Origin: an uncultured Clostridia bacterium
Lineage (GTDB): Bacteria; Bacillota; Clostridia; TANB77; CAG-508
Direction: 5' to 3'
DNA length: 20,089 nucleotides
Assembly (NCBI GenBank): GCA_934167365.1
Contig: CAKPKU010000020.1
Span: 1 to 20,089, forward strand
Shown piece by piece: positions 7,420 through 14,032 of this stretch. A model generated the notes under the pieces. It did no database searches and was not told the origin of the DNA. It saw only the letters and a list, made by a program, of their open reading frames with translations. Both the position numbers and the translations under genes were made by a program. Each line of letters opens with the position of its first letter. Position 1 is the stretch's first letter.

Positions 7420-8001
7420 ATGCTTAACAAAATTTGGCCAGTATTTATCATTATTTCAATATTATTTGCAATATTTTCAGGAAGAGTTGAAAACCTAAAT
7501 AATTCAATATTTGAATCAACAGAAACTACTATCTCTATTACAATTACTTTAATTGGAACGATGTGTTTATGGAGTGGAATTATGAAAATAGCATCTAATT
7601 TAACATTAATAGAAAAACTTTGTAAAATTCTAAATCCATTAATTAATTTTTTATTTCCTGAATTAAAAAATTCAAAAAAAATAAAAAAAGAAATTTCCAT
7701 GAATATGATAGCAAATATTTTAGGTTTAGGAAATGCAGCTACACCATTGGGATTAAAAGCAATGGAAAGTATGCAAAAGGAAAATAAAACTAAAGATACT
7801 TTAAGCAATTCAATGATGACTTTTATTTTAATAAATACAGCCTCAATACAACTTATACCAACAACTGTTTTAGCAATTAGGAAGTCTTTAGGGTCATCAA
7901 ATTCAACAGAAATAATTATACCAGTTTGGTGTGCAACTATATGTGCAGCAGTTGCGGGAATTAGTGCGGTTAAGATTTTAATAAAAAAAAATAAGAGGTG
8001 A
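7420..8001 (+). CDS. spmA: Spore maturation protein A
   Basis: This 193-residue integral membrane protein belongs to the nucleoside-recognition (Gate) family. In Bacillus SpmA and SpmB are needed for full dehydration of the spore core and hence heat resistance. Family marks are ILGLGNAATPLGLKAMESMQ at 100-119 and NTASIQLIPTTVLAIR at 139-154. Hydrophobic stretches cover about 6-20, 37-57, 133-152 and 166-187. The ATG at 7420 follows AAAGGTGAG. spmB starts 7 nt after its stop, and the spmB ribosome binding site (AGAGGTGA) includes the spmA stop codon, so the two are one translationally coupled unit. No clear sigmaA or sigmaE promoter could be read in the 70 bp after the rsmI terminator. Confidence 0.94.
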   Translation: MLNKIWPVFIIISILFAIFSGRVENLNNSIFESTETTISITITLIGTMCLWSGIMKIASNLTLIEKLCKILNPLINFLFPELKNSKKIKKEISMNMIANILGLGNAATPLGLKAMESMQKENKTKDTLSNSMMTFILINTASIQLIPTTVLAIRKSLGSSNSTEIIIPVWCATICAAVAGISAVKILIKKNKR

Positions 8002-8008
8002 ATGTGAT

Positions 8009-8536
8009 ATGAATATAATTAATTATATATCATTAATAATTTTACCAACAATTATAGGAATAATAGTAATATGGGGGCTGATAGAAAAAAAGCCAGTATT
8101 TGATTTATTTCTTGATGGAGCTAAAGAAGGGCTGGAAGTAACTGTAAAAATATTTCCAACTTTAATTGGTATATTTTTTGCAATTGGGTTATTAAGAAGC
8201 TCTGGAGTTATTGAATGTATAACAGAAATAGTAAAACCAATATCAAAATTTATTGGAGTTCCATCAGAAGTAATGCCTCTTGCAATGATTAGACCGATTT
8301 CAGGAAGTGCATCAATTGGAATAGGAACAGATATAATGACAAAATTTGGTGTAGATAGTTATATTGGAAAAACCTGCTCTGTAATAATGGGCTCAACAGA
8401 AACAACATTGTATACAATAGCAGTGTATACTGCATGTGTTAGAATAAAGAAACATAGGGGGGTAATATATGCATCACTATTCGCAGATTTAATTGGAATT
8501 ATAGCTTCCTCATATATATGTCGAATTTTGTCGTGA
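8009..8536 (+). CDS. spmB: Spore maturation protein B
   Basis: SpmB is the 175-residue membrane partner of SpmA, in the same Gate-domain family. Visible marks are GAKEGLEVTVKIFPTLIGI at 37-55, RPISGSAS at 95-102 and GSTETTLYTIAVY at 128-140. Hydrophobic segments lie near 6-23, 46-62, 122-142 and 153-170. The length is normal. The last codons overlap two tandem Spo0A-box-like heptamers and a 9-bp inverted repeat (8524-8532 with 8547-8555), so the 3' end of the gene seems to double as control DNA for what follows. No conventional T-tailed terminator follows. Confidence 0.94.
   Translation: MNIINYISLIILPTIIGIIVIWGLIEKKPVFDLFLDGAKEGLEVTVKIFPTLIGIFFAIGLLRSSGVIECITEIVKPISKFIGVPSEVMPLAMIRPISGSASIGIGTDIMTKFGVDSYIGKTCSVIMGSTETTLYTIAVYTACVRIKKHRGVIYASLFADLIGIIASSYICRILS
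8519..8535 (+). promoter_or_regulatory. Tandem Spo0A-box-like sites at the 3' end of spmB
   Basis: TGTCGAA (8519-8525) is a perfect 0A box. After 3 bp comes TGTCGTG (8529-8535), which matches five of seven bases in the same orientation. Spo0A is known to bind tandem boxes with this 10-bp repeat. The perfect box ends 19 nt before the TTGACA at 8545. The site lies in spmB coding sequence, so chance occurrence is possible. Confidence 0.4.
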
Positions 8537-8544
8537 AGAATTTG

Positions 8545-8573
8545 TTGACAAAATTAAAGTTTGGGGTTAATAT
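8545..8573 (+). promoter_or_regulatory. Putative sigmaA promoter downstream of spmB
   Basis: TTGACA (8545-8550), a 17-nt spacer and TAATAT (8568-8573) form a promoter-like pair. The -35 is perfect and the -10 matches four of six bases. Transcription would start near 8580 and run through the structured element at 8658-8759 toward the opposing rlmH gene. No convincing protein-coding frame follows, so a small RNA or antisense transcript would be the product. Confidence 0.45.
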
Positions 8574-8657
8574 GAAAACTGTAAAATTTAAGTCTAACAA
8601 AAAAAGTTTTTTATATCAAAAAAATTTATTCTAGACAAAATTCCAAGTTTTTAATTT

Positions 8658-8759
8658 TGTAGAGGAAAAATATATCTCCGTGAAAAGCCCCCTTTTCATT
8701 ATTTTGTAATGCATACCCCTAAAACAAAAATGCATCATTTAGGCAATTTTTCCTCTACA
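8658..8759 (+). ncRNA. Structured element with C-rich loops: candidate small RNA or MITE-like repeat
   Basis: Perfect 14-nt arms, TGTAGAGGAAAAAT (8658-8671) and ATTTTTCCTCTACA (8746-8759), close the element. Inside are a 7-bp hairpin TGAAAAG/CTTTTCA (8681-8687 with 8692-8698) with a CCCC loop, and ATGCAT/ATGCAT (8709-8714 with 8730-8735) with a loop starting ACCCCT. Read rightward, both loops expose a C-run. No T-run follows on either strand, so it is not an ordinary terminator for the convergent spmB and rlmH genes. It could be a small RNA driven by the promoter at 8545, or a small non-autonomous repeat; no clear target-site duplication is seen. Strand is assigned from the upstream promoter only. 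Confidence 0.45.
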
Positions 8760-8774
8760 TACATATATATATAA

Positions 8775-9257
8775 TTACCTATGATAAGTTTCATTATTAA
8801 GAATTTTAAAAGATCTAAATAATTGCTCTAATAAAAAGATTCTTATTAATTGATGAGGAAAAGTCATTTTTGAAAAGCAAATTAATTCATTAGATTTTGC
8901 TAAAATATTTTTTGAAAGACCAAGTGTCCCACCAATTATAAATGTTATATTTCCAGCAATATTTGTTGAAATATTAGATATTTTTGAAGCAAATTCTTCA
9001 GAAGTATACTGTTTACCTTTTAAATCTAATGAAATTACATAAGAGCTTTTTTCTAAATGTGATAAAATATTATTAGATTCTTTTTCTTTTATTTGATTTA
9101 TTAGAGAATCATTTAAATTAGATGGTAATTTTTCATCTTGAAGTTCAATAATATTTAAATTACAGTATTTTGATAATCTTTTTGAGTATTCCTGTAATGC
9201 TTCAGTTAAATATTTTTCTTTTAATTTTCCAACACAAATAATATTAATATGTAACAT
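8775..9257 (-). CDS. rlmH: 23S rRNA (pseudouridine-1915-N3)-methyltransferase RlmH
   Basis: RlmH is a SPOUT-class enzyme that methylates pseudouridine 1915 in helix 69 of 23S rRNA. The 160-residue protein is of standard length. It has the SAM-knot motif FIIGGTLGLS at 106-115, SKMTFPHQLIRIFLLEQLFRS near 129-149 (conserved across the family), and a C-terminus NETYHR in place of the usual NEPYHK/R. The ATG at 9257 follows AAAGGAG by 8 nt. It is the last gene of the murA-walJ-rlmH run, 13 nt after the walJ stop. walJ-rlmH adjacency is also seen in Bacillus. Confidence 0.96.
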   Translation of the reverse strand: MLHINIICVGKLKEKYLTEALQEYSKRLSKYCNLNIIELQDEKLPSNLNDSLINQIKEKESNNILSHLEKSSYVISLDLKGKQYTSEEFASKISNISTNIAGNITFIIGGTLGLSKNILAKSNELICFSKMTFPHQLIRIFLLEQLFRSFKILNNETYHR

Positions 9258-9270
9258 ATGTTTTGCTCCT

Positions 9271-10062
9271 TTATGAAATTTTTATAATTTTAGATGGTTC
9301 ATTTCGTGTAGCTACTGTTAAATCTAAATTAGAAGTATTACAGCTATTATGTATCAATTCATCCATTACTGTTTGGTATGCAAGCTCTGGAAAATTGTTT
9401 TCTTTACTAAGATGACCTAACATTACAGATTTTAAATTACAATCTAAAAGTTTTGAAAGCAAATTACCTGCATCAGTATTTGAAAGATGACCATATTCTC
9501 CAGAAATACGTTGTTTTAAATAGTATGGATATTTTGATAATCTTAATATATTAGGATCATAATTTGATTCGAGCATTAAAAAGGAGCTCTTATCAATTCT
9601 ATTTATGATTTCTGGCGTGATATGTCCTAAATCTGTGGCTATGCTCAACTTTTTCATTCCATCAGATATTGTGAAACCACATGGATCAATTGCATCATGA
9701 GGAATTGAAAATGGAGTAAATAATAAATCTTTTACATAAAAGTTTATTGAGGAAGAAAAAAATCTTTGAAGAGTTTTTTCAATTTTAGCAGACTGAGTTG
9801 GCATTGCTGACCAAGTTTTTTCAGTTGCAAATACAGGAATATTGTATTTTTTTGATAGTGTACCTACACTTTTTACATGATCAATATGTTCATGTGTTAC
9901 AACAATTGCATCAATTTCTTGTGGAGAAACATTAATAGAAGAAAGTGCATTTTCAATTTTTTTAGCACTTTCTCCTGCATCAACTAATATTTTTGTATTA
10001 TCATTTTCAACAAATAAGCAATTTCCACTGCTCCCACTATATAAACTACAAAAATTAAACAT
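9271..10062 (-). CDS. walJ: WalJ/YycJ-type metallo-beta-lactamase-fold hydrolase
   Basis: This 263-residue cytoplasmic MBL-fold protein is related to WalJ (YycJ) of the walRK locus in Bacillus, a nuclease-like protein linked to coordination of replication with cell-wall metabolism. The metal site is visible as THEHIDH (H57, H59, D61, H62), with D28, H122, D144 (SIATDLGH) and H217 (LGHLSKEN) as likely partners. SLYSGSSGNC at 6-15 is typical of the N-terminal strand. The ATG at 10062 lies 8 nt after the murA stop, and its ribosome binding site TAGGA uses the murA stop codon, so it is translationally coupled to murA. Confidence 0.92.
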   Translation of the reverse strand: MFNFCSLYSGSSGNCLFVENDNTKILVDAGESAKKIENALSSINVSPQEIDAIVVTHEHIDHVKSVGTLSKKYNIPVFATEKTWSAMPTQSAKIEKTLQRFFSSSINFYVKDLLFTPFSIPHDAIDPCGFTISDGMKKLSIATDLGHITPEIINRIDKSSFLMLESNYDPNILRLSKYPYYLKQRISGEYGHLSNTDAGNLLSKLLDCNLKSVMLGHLSKENNFPELAYQTVMDELIHNSCNTSNLDLTVATRNEPSKIIKIS

Positions 10063-10070
10063 AATAAATC

Positions 10071-11330
10071 CTATTCTCTAATTCTAACAATATTTGCACC
10101 TAAATTTCTAAACTTGTCTTCAATGTTTTCATATCCACGATCGATATGTTCCAAATTATGAAGTTCGGTTGTACCATTAGCAATGATGCCTGCAATTATA
10201 AGTGCTGCACCAGCTCTTAAATCAGTTGCACATACAGGAGCACCTGATAAAGATTCAACACCCTCAAAAAATGCTGTTTTACCTTGTGCAGTTATTTGAG
10301 CTCCCATCTTTGCTAATTCATAAGTATATTGAAATCTAGATTCCCAAATGTTTTCAGAAATAACACTAGTTCCATTGGCAATTGAAAGAACCACTCCCAT
10401 TTGAGCTTGTAAATCTGTTGGAAATCCTGGATAAGGTGCGGTTTTTATATTAGTTTTTTCTGGACGTTTATCACACCAAACGTGAATTTCATCACCTGAT
10501 TCAGATACATGACCGCCCATTTCAATTATTTTAGCTGTTAAGCATTCTAAATGTTCACTAATACAATTTTTTAATGTAATATCTCCTTTTGAGGCGATTG
10601 CTGCTAACATGAATGTACCAGCTTCAATTTGATCTGGAACAACTGAATATGTTGCATTACCCTTTAAAGATTCAACACCATTTATTTTTATTATATCTGT
10701 ACCAGCTCCACGAATATCAGCTCCCATAGTATTTAAAAAGTTAGCAACATCAACAACATGAGGCTCTTTAGCAGCGTTATCTATTGTGGTTGTTCCTTCA
10801 GCTAATACTGAAGCAAGCATAACATTTATTGTTGCTCCAACTGAAATAGTATCTAAATAAATTGGAGCTCCAGATAATTTTTCGGCTGAGGCAACTACTT
10901 TTCCATTAGCAACTTCAACTGTTGCTCCAAGTGCTTCAAACCCTTTAATGTGTTGATCAATAGGACGTGCTCCTAATTTACAACCACCTGGTAGTCCAAC
11001 TTCAACATTATGACATCTGCCTAATAAAGCACCTATTAAATAATAAGATGCTCTAAACTTACTTGTCATATCTAATGGAGCTTTATGGCTTGATATGTTT
11101 GAAGTATCTATTCGTGCTGTATTTTTATCAATCCATTCTATTTTGGCTCCTAATTTCTCTAAAATTTTACATTGTATTTGCACATCACTAATATTAGGTA
11201 AGTTTTCAATTGTGCAAACACCATTTATTAAAAGAGTTGCAGGAAGTATAGCAACAGCAGCATTTTTTGCACCACTAATTACTACTTCTCCATGTAACCT
11301 GGTTCCACCTTGTATAACTAATTTTTCCAA
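10071..11330 (-). CDS. murA: UDP-N-acetylglucosamine 1-carboxyvinyltransferase MurA
   Basis: MurA transfers enolpyruvate from PEP to UDP-GlcNAc, the first committed step of peptidoglycan synthesis in the cytoplasm. The product has 419 residues when started at TTG 11330. GGAGG (11339-11343) lies exactly 8 nt before that TTG. With this start the protein begins MEKLVIQGG, as the family does, and K22-N23 (SGAKNAA) fall at the standard numbers. An ATG at 11345 would put the ribosome binding site inside the gene. The fosfomycin-target cysteine is present as C117 in LPGGCKLGARPID. GFPTDLQAQMG carries the conserved catalytic Asp. It heads the murA-walJ-rlmH run and has its own putative promoter. Confidence 0.96.
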   Translation of the reverse strand: MEKLVIQGGTRLHGEVVISGAKNAAVAILPATLLINGVCTIENLPNISDVQIQCKILEKLGAKIEWIDKNTARIDTSNISSHKAPLDMTSKFRASYYLIGALLGRCHNVEVGLPGGCKLGARPIDQHIKGFEALGATVEVANGKVVASAEKLSGAPIYLDTISVGATINVMLASVLAEGTTTIDNAAKEPHVVDVANFLNTMGADIRGAGTDIIKINGVESLKGNATYSVVPDQIEAGTFMLAAIASKGDITLKNCISEHLECLTAKIIEMGGHVSESGDEIHVWCDKRPEKTNIKTAPYPGFPTDLQAQMGVVLSIANGTSVISENIWESRFQYTYELAKMGAQITAQGKTAFFEGVESLSGAPVCATDLRAGAALIIAGIIANGTTELHNLEHIDRGYENIEDKFRNLGANIVRIRE

Positions 11331-11361
11331 ATGAATAACCTCCATACATATAATCTATCTA

Positions 11362-11390
11362 TATATACCATAAAAAGCATTTTTTTACAA
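11362..11390 (-). promoter_or_regulatory. Putative sigmaA promoter of the murA-walJ-rlmH operon
   Basis: On the minus strand TTGTAA (11385-11390) is followed after 17 nt by TATATA (11362-11367), about 30 nt before the TTG start. Each hexamer matches four of six consensus bases. It lies in the 69-bp gap after spoIIR, where no terminator is seen, so read-through from spoIIR during sporulation is also possible. Confidence 0.45.
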
Positions 11391-11399
11391 TAATAAAAG

Positions 11400-12029
11400 T
11401 TACATATTTTCAAATAATTCAATTAATTTAAATTTAATTTTTAATTGTTGATTTTCAGGATTATTGTATAATACTTTAAATTCTTCATTGGAAAGATTTT
11501 CTTGTAAAAATTCTTCAGATGAGTTTGTAAAATTACAAGATTGCTCTGTTATACACAAAGAAGGAAACATTACGCACCACCAATTTTGTCCAGCTGCTTT
11601 TCCTATTTTTATTTGTAGTGCATCATAAAAACCATTTGGCAATATAAAATTTGAATATTCTTTTGTTGGAAAATAAAAATTACCTATTGATACTGTAATA
11701 TCATAATCAAAATTATTATCAAAAGTTATTTTTTTTGCTATTTTTTCAATATTTTCTTTTGAATTGTTTAGTAGCTCTAGTGCTTCTTCTTTAGATTTTG
11801 CATTTTTTAAAGTTGGTTCCATGTATTCAAGTACTGCATCTCTAATTTGATATTTTAGCATTTGATCTTCAGTTGAATCACTATTGGCAACAACGTGTAG
11901 TCGTAAAAATTTATTTGATATACTTTTAGACATGGCATTTGAATATGATTTAGCAGAAACAAAAATAAATAAAAATAGTAAAAAAATAGTAAAAATAAAT
12001 TTATAAAATATTTTTTTTAATTTATACAT
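11400..12029 (-). CDS. spoIIR: Stage II sporulation protein R
   Basis: SpoIIR is the forespore-made signal protein that acts from the intermembrane space to activate SpoIIGA, which processes pro-sigmaE in the mother cell. The 209-residue product has a basic start and one hydrophobic segment (about 11-25) that serves as signal or anchor. The family signature LRLHVVANSDSTEDQ is at 42-56, followed by YQIRDAVLEYM at 60-70. The second signature GKAAGQNWWCVMFPSLC is at 143-159. The ATG at 12029 follows GGAGG by 5 nt. It is divergent from the unknown gene at 12182. Confidence 0.95.
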   Translation of the reverse strand: MYKLKKIFYKFIFTIFLLFLFIFVSAKSYSNAMSKSISNKFLRLHVVANSDSTEDQMLKYQIRDAVLEYMEPTLKNAKSKEEALELLNNSKENIEKIAKKITFDNNFDYDITVSIGNFYFPTKEYSNFILPNGFYDALQIKIGKAAGQNWWCVMFPSLCITEQSCNFTNSSEEFLQENLSNEEFKVLYNNPENQQLKIKFKLIELFENM

Positions 12030-12059
12030 AAGACCTCCAATATTTTAATTATATAAATA

Positions 12060-12088
12060 AATTATTAACTAAAAATTGGAAAATATAC
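12060..12088 (-). promoter_or_regulatory. Candidate sigmaF promoter of spoIIR
   Basis: Minus-strand GTATA (12084-12088), a 14-nt spacer and GTTAATAATT (12060-12069) resemble the forespore sigmaF pattern (GYWTA, about 15 nt, GGNRANAMTW); only the second G of the -10 is missing. It lies 30 nt before the spoIIR ATG. spoIIR is a known sigmaF target in Bacillus, which supports the reading. The spacer is one base short. Confidence 0.35.
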
Positions 12089-12098
12089 ATAAGTAAAT

Positions 12099-12105
12099 TG
12101 TCGAA
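12099..12105 (+). promoter_or_regulatory. Spo0A box upstream of the 12182 gene
   Basis: TGTCGAA, a perfect 0A box, lies in the 152-bp gap between divergent spoIIR and the gene at 12182. It ends 19 nt before the TTGACA at 12125 and lies 11 bp beyond the putative spoIIR -35. Confidence 0.45.
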
Positions 12106-12124
12106 AAAAAGAGTGCGATTTAGT

Positions 12125-12153
12125 TTGACACATCAATAAGTCGATGTTAAAAT
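12125..12153 (+). promoter_or_regulatory. SigmaA promoter of the 12182 gene, with internal dyad
   Basis: TTGACA (12125-12130), a 17-nt spacer and TAAAAT (12148-12153) lie about 28 nt before the ATG. Eleven of twelve consensus positions match. The spacer carries ACATC/GATGT (12130-12134 with 12143-12147), a small dyad between -35 and -10 that could be a repressor site. Confidence 0.8.
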
Positions 12154-12181
12154 TCAAAATATAAATTAAGGAGGCTTCAAC

Positions 12182-12634
12182 ATGAAGTTAAAAAAATATA
12201 TACAAAAGTTATGTTGTTTTTACGCTAGTGATTGGCACCTAACAGTAATGTTATTACCATATATAAGTAAGAAAATAAATGAAGATAGCAGTATATATAT
12301 GAAATGTGAAAATGATATTAAACAAAAATTAGAAATACTATTAAATAAATTATCCGTAAAAAATGAAAAAGGGATAATGAGTATGAGTTGGAATAATACA
12401 GTAAATGAAGATGAAACAGATAGTAAGGAAAAAATTTATATAATATCAGGAAGCGAAGAATTTATAGAAAACAAAAATCAAGAAATAGAAGAATATTACC
12501 AAAATAAAGATGAAAATATAAAAATCATAAATTGCTATGAAGTAAATGAAAATTGCAGATTGAAAGATATAATTGAAGAAAATGGATATACAAAAATATT
12601 AAATACAAAAGGTGAGGAATTCATAGAAAAATGA
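12182..12634 (+). CDS. Hypothetical protein, 150 residues
   Basis: I do not recognise the family. The protein is soluble (no membrane segment or signal) and starts MKLKKYIQKLCCFYASDWHL, with paired Cys 11-12 and further Cys at 42, 118 and 125. Residues 84-150 alternate short hydrophobic strands (KIYIISG, IKIINCYEV, YTKILN) with acidic helices, which suggests a small alpha/beta fold. A strong AAGGAGG lies 7 nt before the ATG at 12182. The upstream region has a near-consensus sigmaA promoter with an internal dyad and a Spo0A box. It is divergent from spoIIR and followed after 101 nt by the UDPGP-family gene, with no clear terminator between. A sporulation-linked role is only a guess from position. 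Confidence 0.85.
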   Translation: MKLKKYIQKLCCFYASDWHLTVMLLPYISKKINEDSSIYMKCENDIKQKLEILLNKLSVKNEKGIMSMSWNNTVNEDETDSKEKIYIISGSEEFIENKNQEIEEYYQNKDENIKIINCYEVNENCRLKDIIEENGYTKILNTKGEEFIEK

Positions 12635-12658
12635 TATAAAATAATTTAATATATTTAA

Positions 12659-12687
12659 TTGACTAATTGCATAAAATGTAATAATAT
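12659..12687 (+). promoter_or_regulatory. Putative sigmaA promoter of the UDPGP-family gene
   Basis: TTGACT (12659-12664), 17 nt, then TAATAT (12682-12687), about 50 nt before the ATG at 12736. The -35 has one mismatch and the -10 two. A further TATAAT at 12695-12700 has no matching -35. Confidence 0.5.
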
Positions 12688-12735
12688 ATAAAACTATAAT
12701 AGCATTATATTTATATGTAATTAGGAGGAATCTAT

Positions 12736-13971
12736 ATGACATACGAAGATTTAAAAACAAAATTAGAAAAAAATAAACAAAGTCACATACTATCAAACTA
12801 TGATTTAGCGGACAACAATACAAAAAAAATATTGGAAGAGCAAATTAGTAGAATAGATTTTGAACAAGTAAATGGACTTTATGAAACTACAAAAGAAGAA
12901 GTATCATTTGAAAATGATGTAATTGAACCAATAAAATATATTGACAAAGAAAAATTATCTAAAGAAGAATATGATAAATATTTAGCTTTAGGAGAAGATG
13001 CTATAAAAAACGGAAAATATTCTGTTGTTACTATGGCAGGTGGTCAAGGAACAAGATTAGGACATAAAGGACCAAAGGGAACATTTGACATAGGATTAAA
13101 ATCACATAAATCTATATTTGAAATTTTAGCAGATAATATTAAGGCAGAATCTAAAAAGTATAATGTTATAATACCTTGGTATATAATGACAAGCAAGGAA
13201 AACAATGATGAAACAGTAAAATTCTTTGAAGAGCACAATTATTTTGATTGTGGAAAAGAAAATATTAAGTTTTTTGAGCAAGGTAAATTACCAATGTGCG
13301 ATGAAAGTGGAAAAATATTGATAAATGAAAAAGGAGTTATAAAAGAGGCTTCTGATGGTCATGGTGGAATATTCCAATCAATGAAAAAAGGCAATGTTAC
13401 TGAAGACATGAGAAAACGCAATATCGAATGGGCTTTTATTGGTCCAGTAGATAATGTATTAGTAAAAATGGTAGACCCAATTTTATTAGGTATAATGATA
13501 GATAAAAAAGTTCCTGCTGGAGGAAAAAGTGTTGTAAAAGCTAATCCATCAGAAAAAGTAGGAGTATTTTGCAAGAGAAATGAAAAGCCAGGTGTAGTTG
13601 AGTATACAGAAATTTCAAAAGAAATGGCTGAAAGAGTAGATCAAAATGGCGAATTAGTTTTTGGAGAATCACATATCAATTGTAATTTATTTAGTGTTGA
13701 TGCGATTGAAGAAGTTGCAAATAAAAATTTACCTTATCATATAGCACATAAAAAGGCTAGTTACCTTGATGAAAAGGGCAATCTTGTTGTGCCAGATAAA
13801 CCAAATGCATATAAATTTGAATCATTTATATTTGATGCATTTGATATGTTAAATGACATGGCAATTCTAAGAGTAAAAAGAGAAGAAGAGTTTGCTCCTG
13901 TAAAGAATGCAGAAGGAACAGATAGTCCAGAAACTGCAAGGGCATTATATGAAAAATATTATAATATATAA
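12736..13971 (+). CDS. UDPGP-family UDP-sugar pyrophosphorylase, UAP1-like
   Basis: This 411-residue cytoplasmic nucleotidyltransferase makes a UDP-sugar from UTP and a hexose-1-phosphate. The nucleotide loop is VVTMAGGQGTRLGHKGPKG at about 97-115. Later marks are ASDGHGGIFQSM, the metal/uracil region GPVDNVLVKMVDP, ANPSEKVGVFCKRNEKPG with VVEYTEIS, KFESFIFDAF, and a C-terminal REEEFAPVKNAEGTDSPETA. These last features resemble eukaryotic-type UDP-N-acetylglucosamine pyrophosphorylase (UAP1) more than bacterial GalU or GlmU, so UDP-GlcNAc or UDP-glucose are both possible products. The ATG at 12736 follows AGGAGG by 7 nt. It lies just upstream of a phosphohexomutase that could supply the hexose-1-phosphate. 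Confidence 0.88.
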   Translation: MTYEDLKTKLEKNKQSHILSNYDLADNNTKKILEEQISRIDFEQVNGLYETTKEEVSFENDVIEPIKYIDKEKLSKEEYDKYLALGEDAIKNGKYSVVTMAGGQGTRLGHKGPKGTFDIGLKSHKSIFEILADNIKAESKKYNVIIPWYIMTSKENNDETVKFFEEHNYFDCGKENIKFFEQGKLPMCDESGKILINEKGVIKEASDGHGGIFQSMKKGNVTEDMRKRNIEWAFIGPVDNVLVKMVDPILLGIMIDKKVPAGGKSVVKANPSEKVGVFCKRNEKPGVVEYTEISKEMAERVDQNGELVFGESHINCNLFSVDAIEEVANKNLPYHIAHKKASYLDEKGNLVVPDKPNAYKFESFIFDAFDMLNDMAILRVKREEEFAPVKNAEGTDSPETARALYEKYYNI

Positions 13972-13980
13972 TTTAATGAT

Positions 13981-14021
13981 GAGGGTTCTAAATTTACTAT
14001 AAGAGCCCTCTTTTGTTTTTT
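13981..14021 (+). terminator. Terminator abutting the phosphoglucomutase ribosome binding site
   Basis: GAGGGTTCT (13981-13989) pairs with AGAGCCCTC (14002-14010), with one G-T pair. A TTTTG and six Ts (14011-14021) follow. The T-run ends directly at the AGGAGG of the next gene, which leaves no room for a promoter between. The CCTC of the right arm could also pair with GAGG of that ribosome binding site. Confidence 0.75.
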
Positions 14022-14032
14022 AGGAGGTAAAA

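Noticed and set aside
7365..7808. Open frame of 147 codons on the minus strand opposite spmA
   Set aside because: It lies over a clear spmA gene, is rich in Ile/Phe from reverse-complemented membrane codons, and has no ribosome binding site. It is a shadow.
8524..8555. AATTTTGTC/GACAAAATT inverted repeat as the spmB terminator
   Set aside because: A 9-bp A-T rich stem with a 14-nt loop and no T-run is too weak; the right arm is better read as part of a -35 element.
8572..8634. 20-codon ORF starting ATG 8572 (MKTVKFKSNKKSF...)
   Set aside because: Its ATG overlaps the proposed -10 and it lacks a proper ribosome binding site at the right distance; too short and low-complexity to support.
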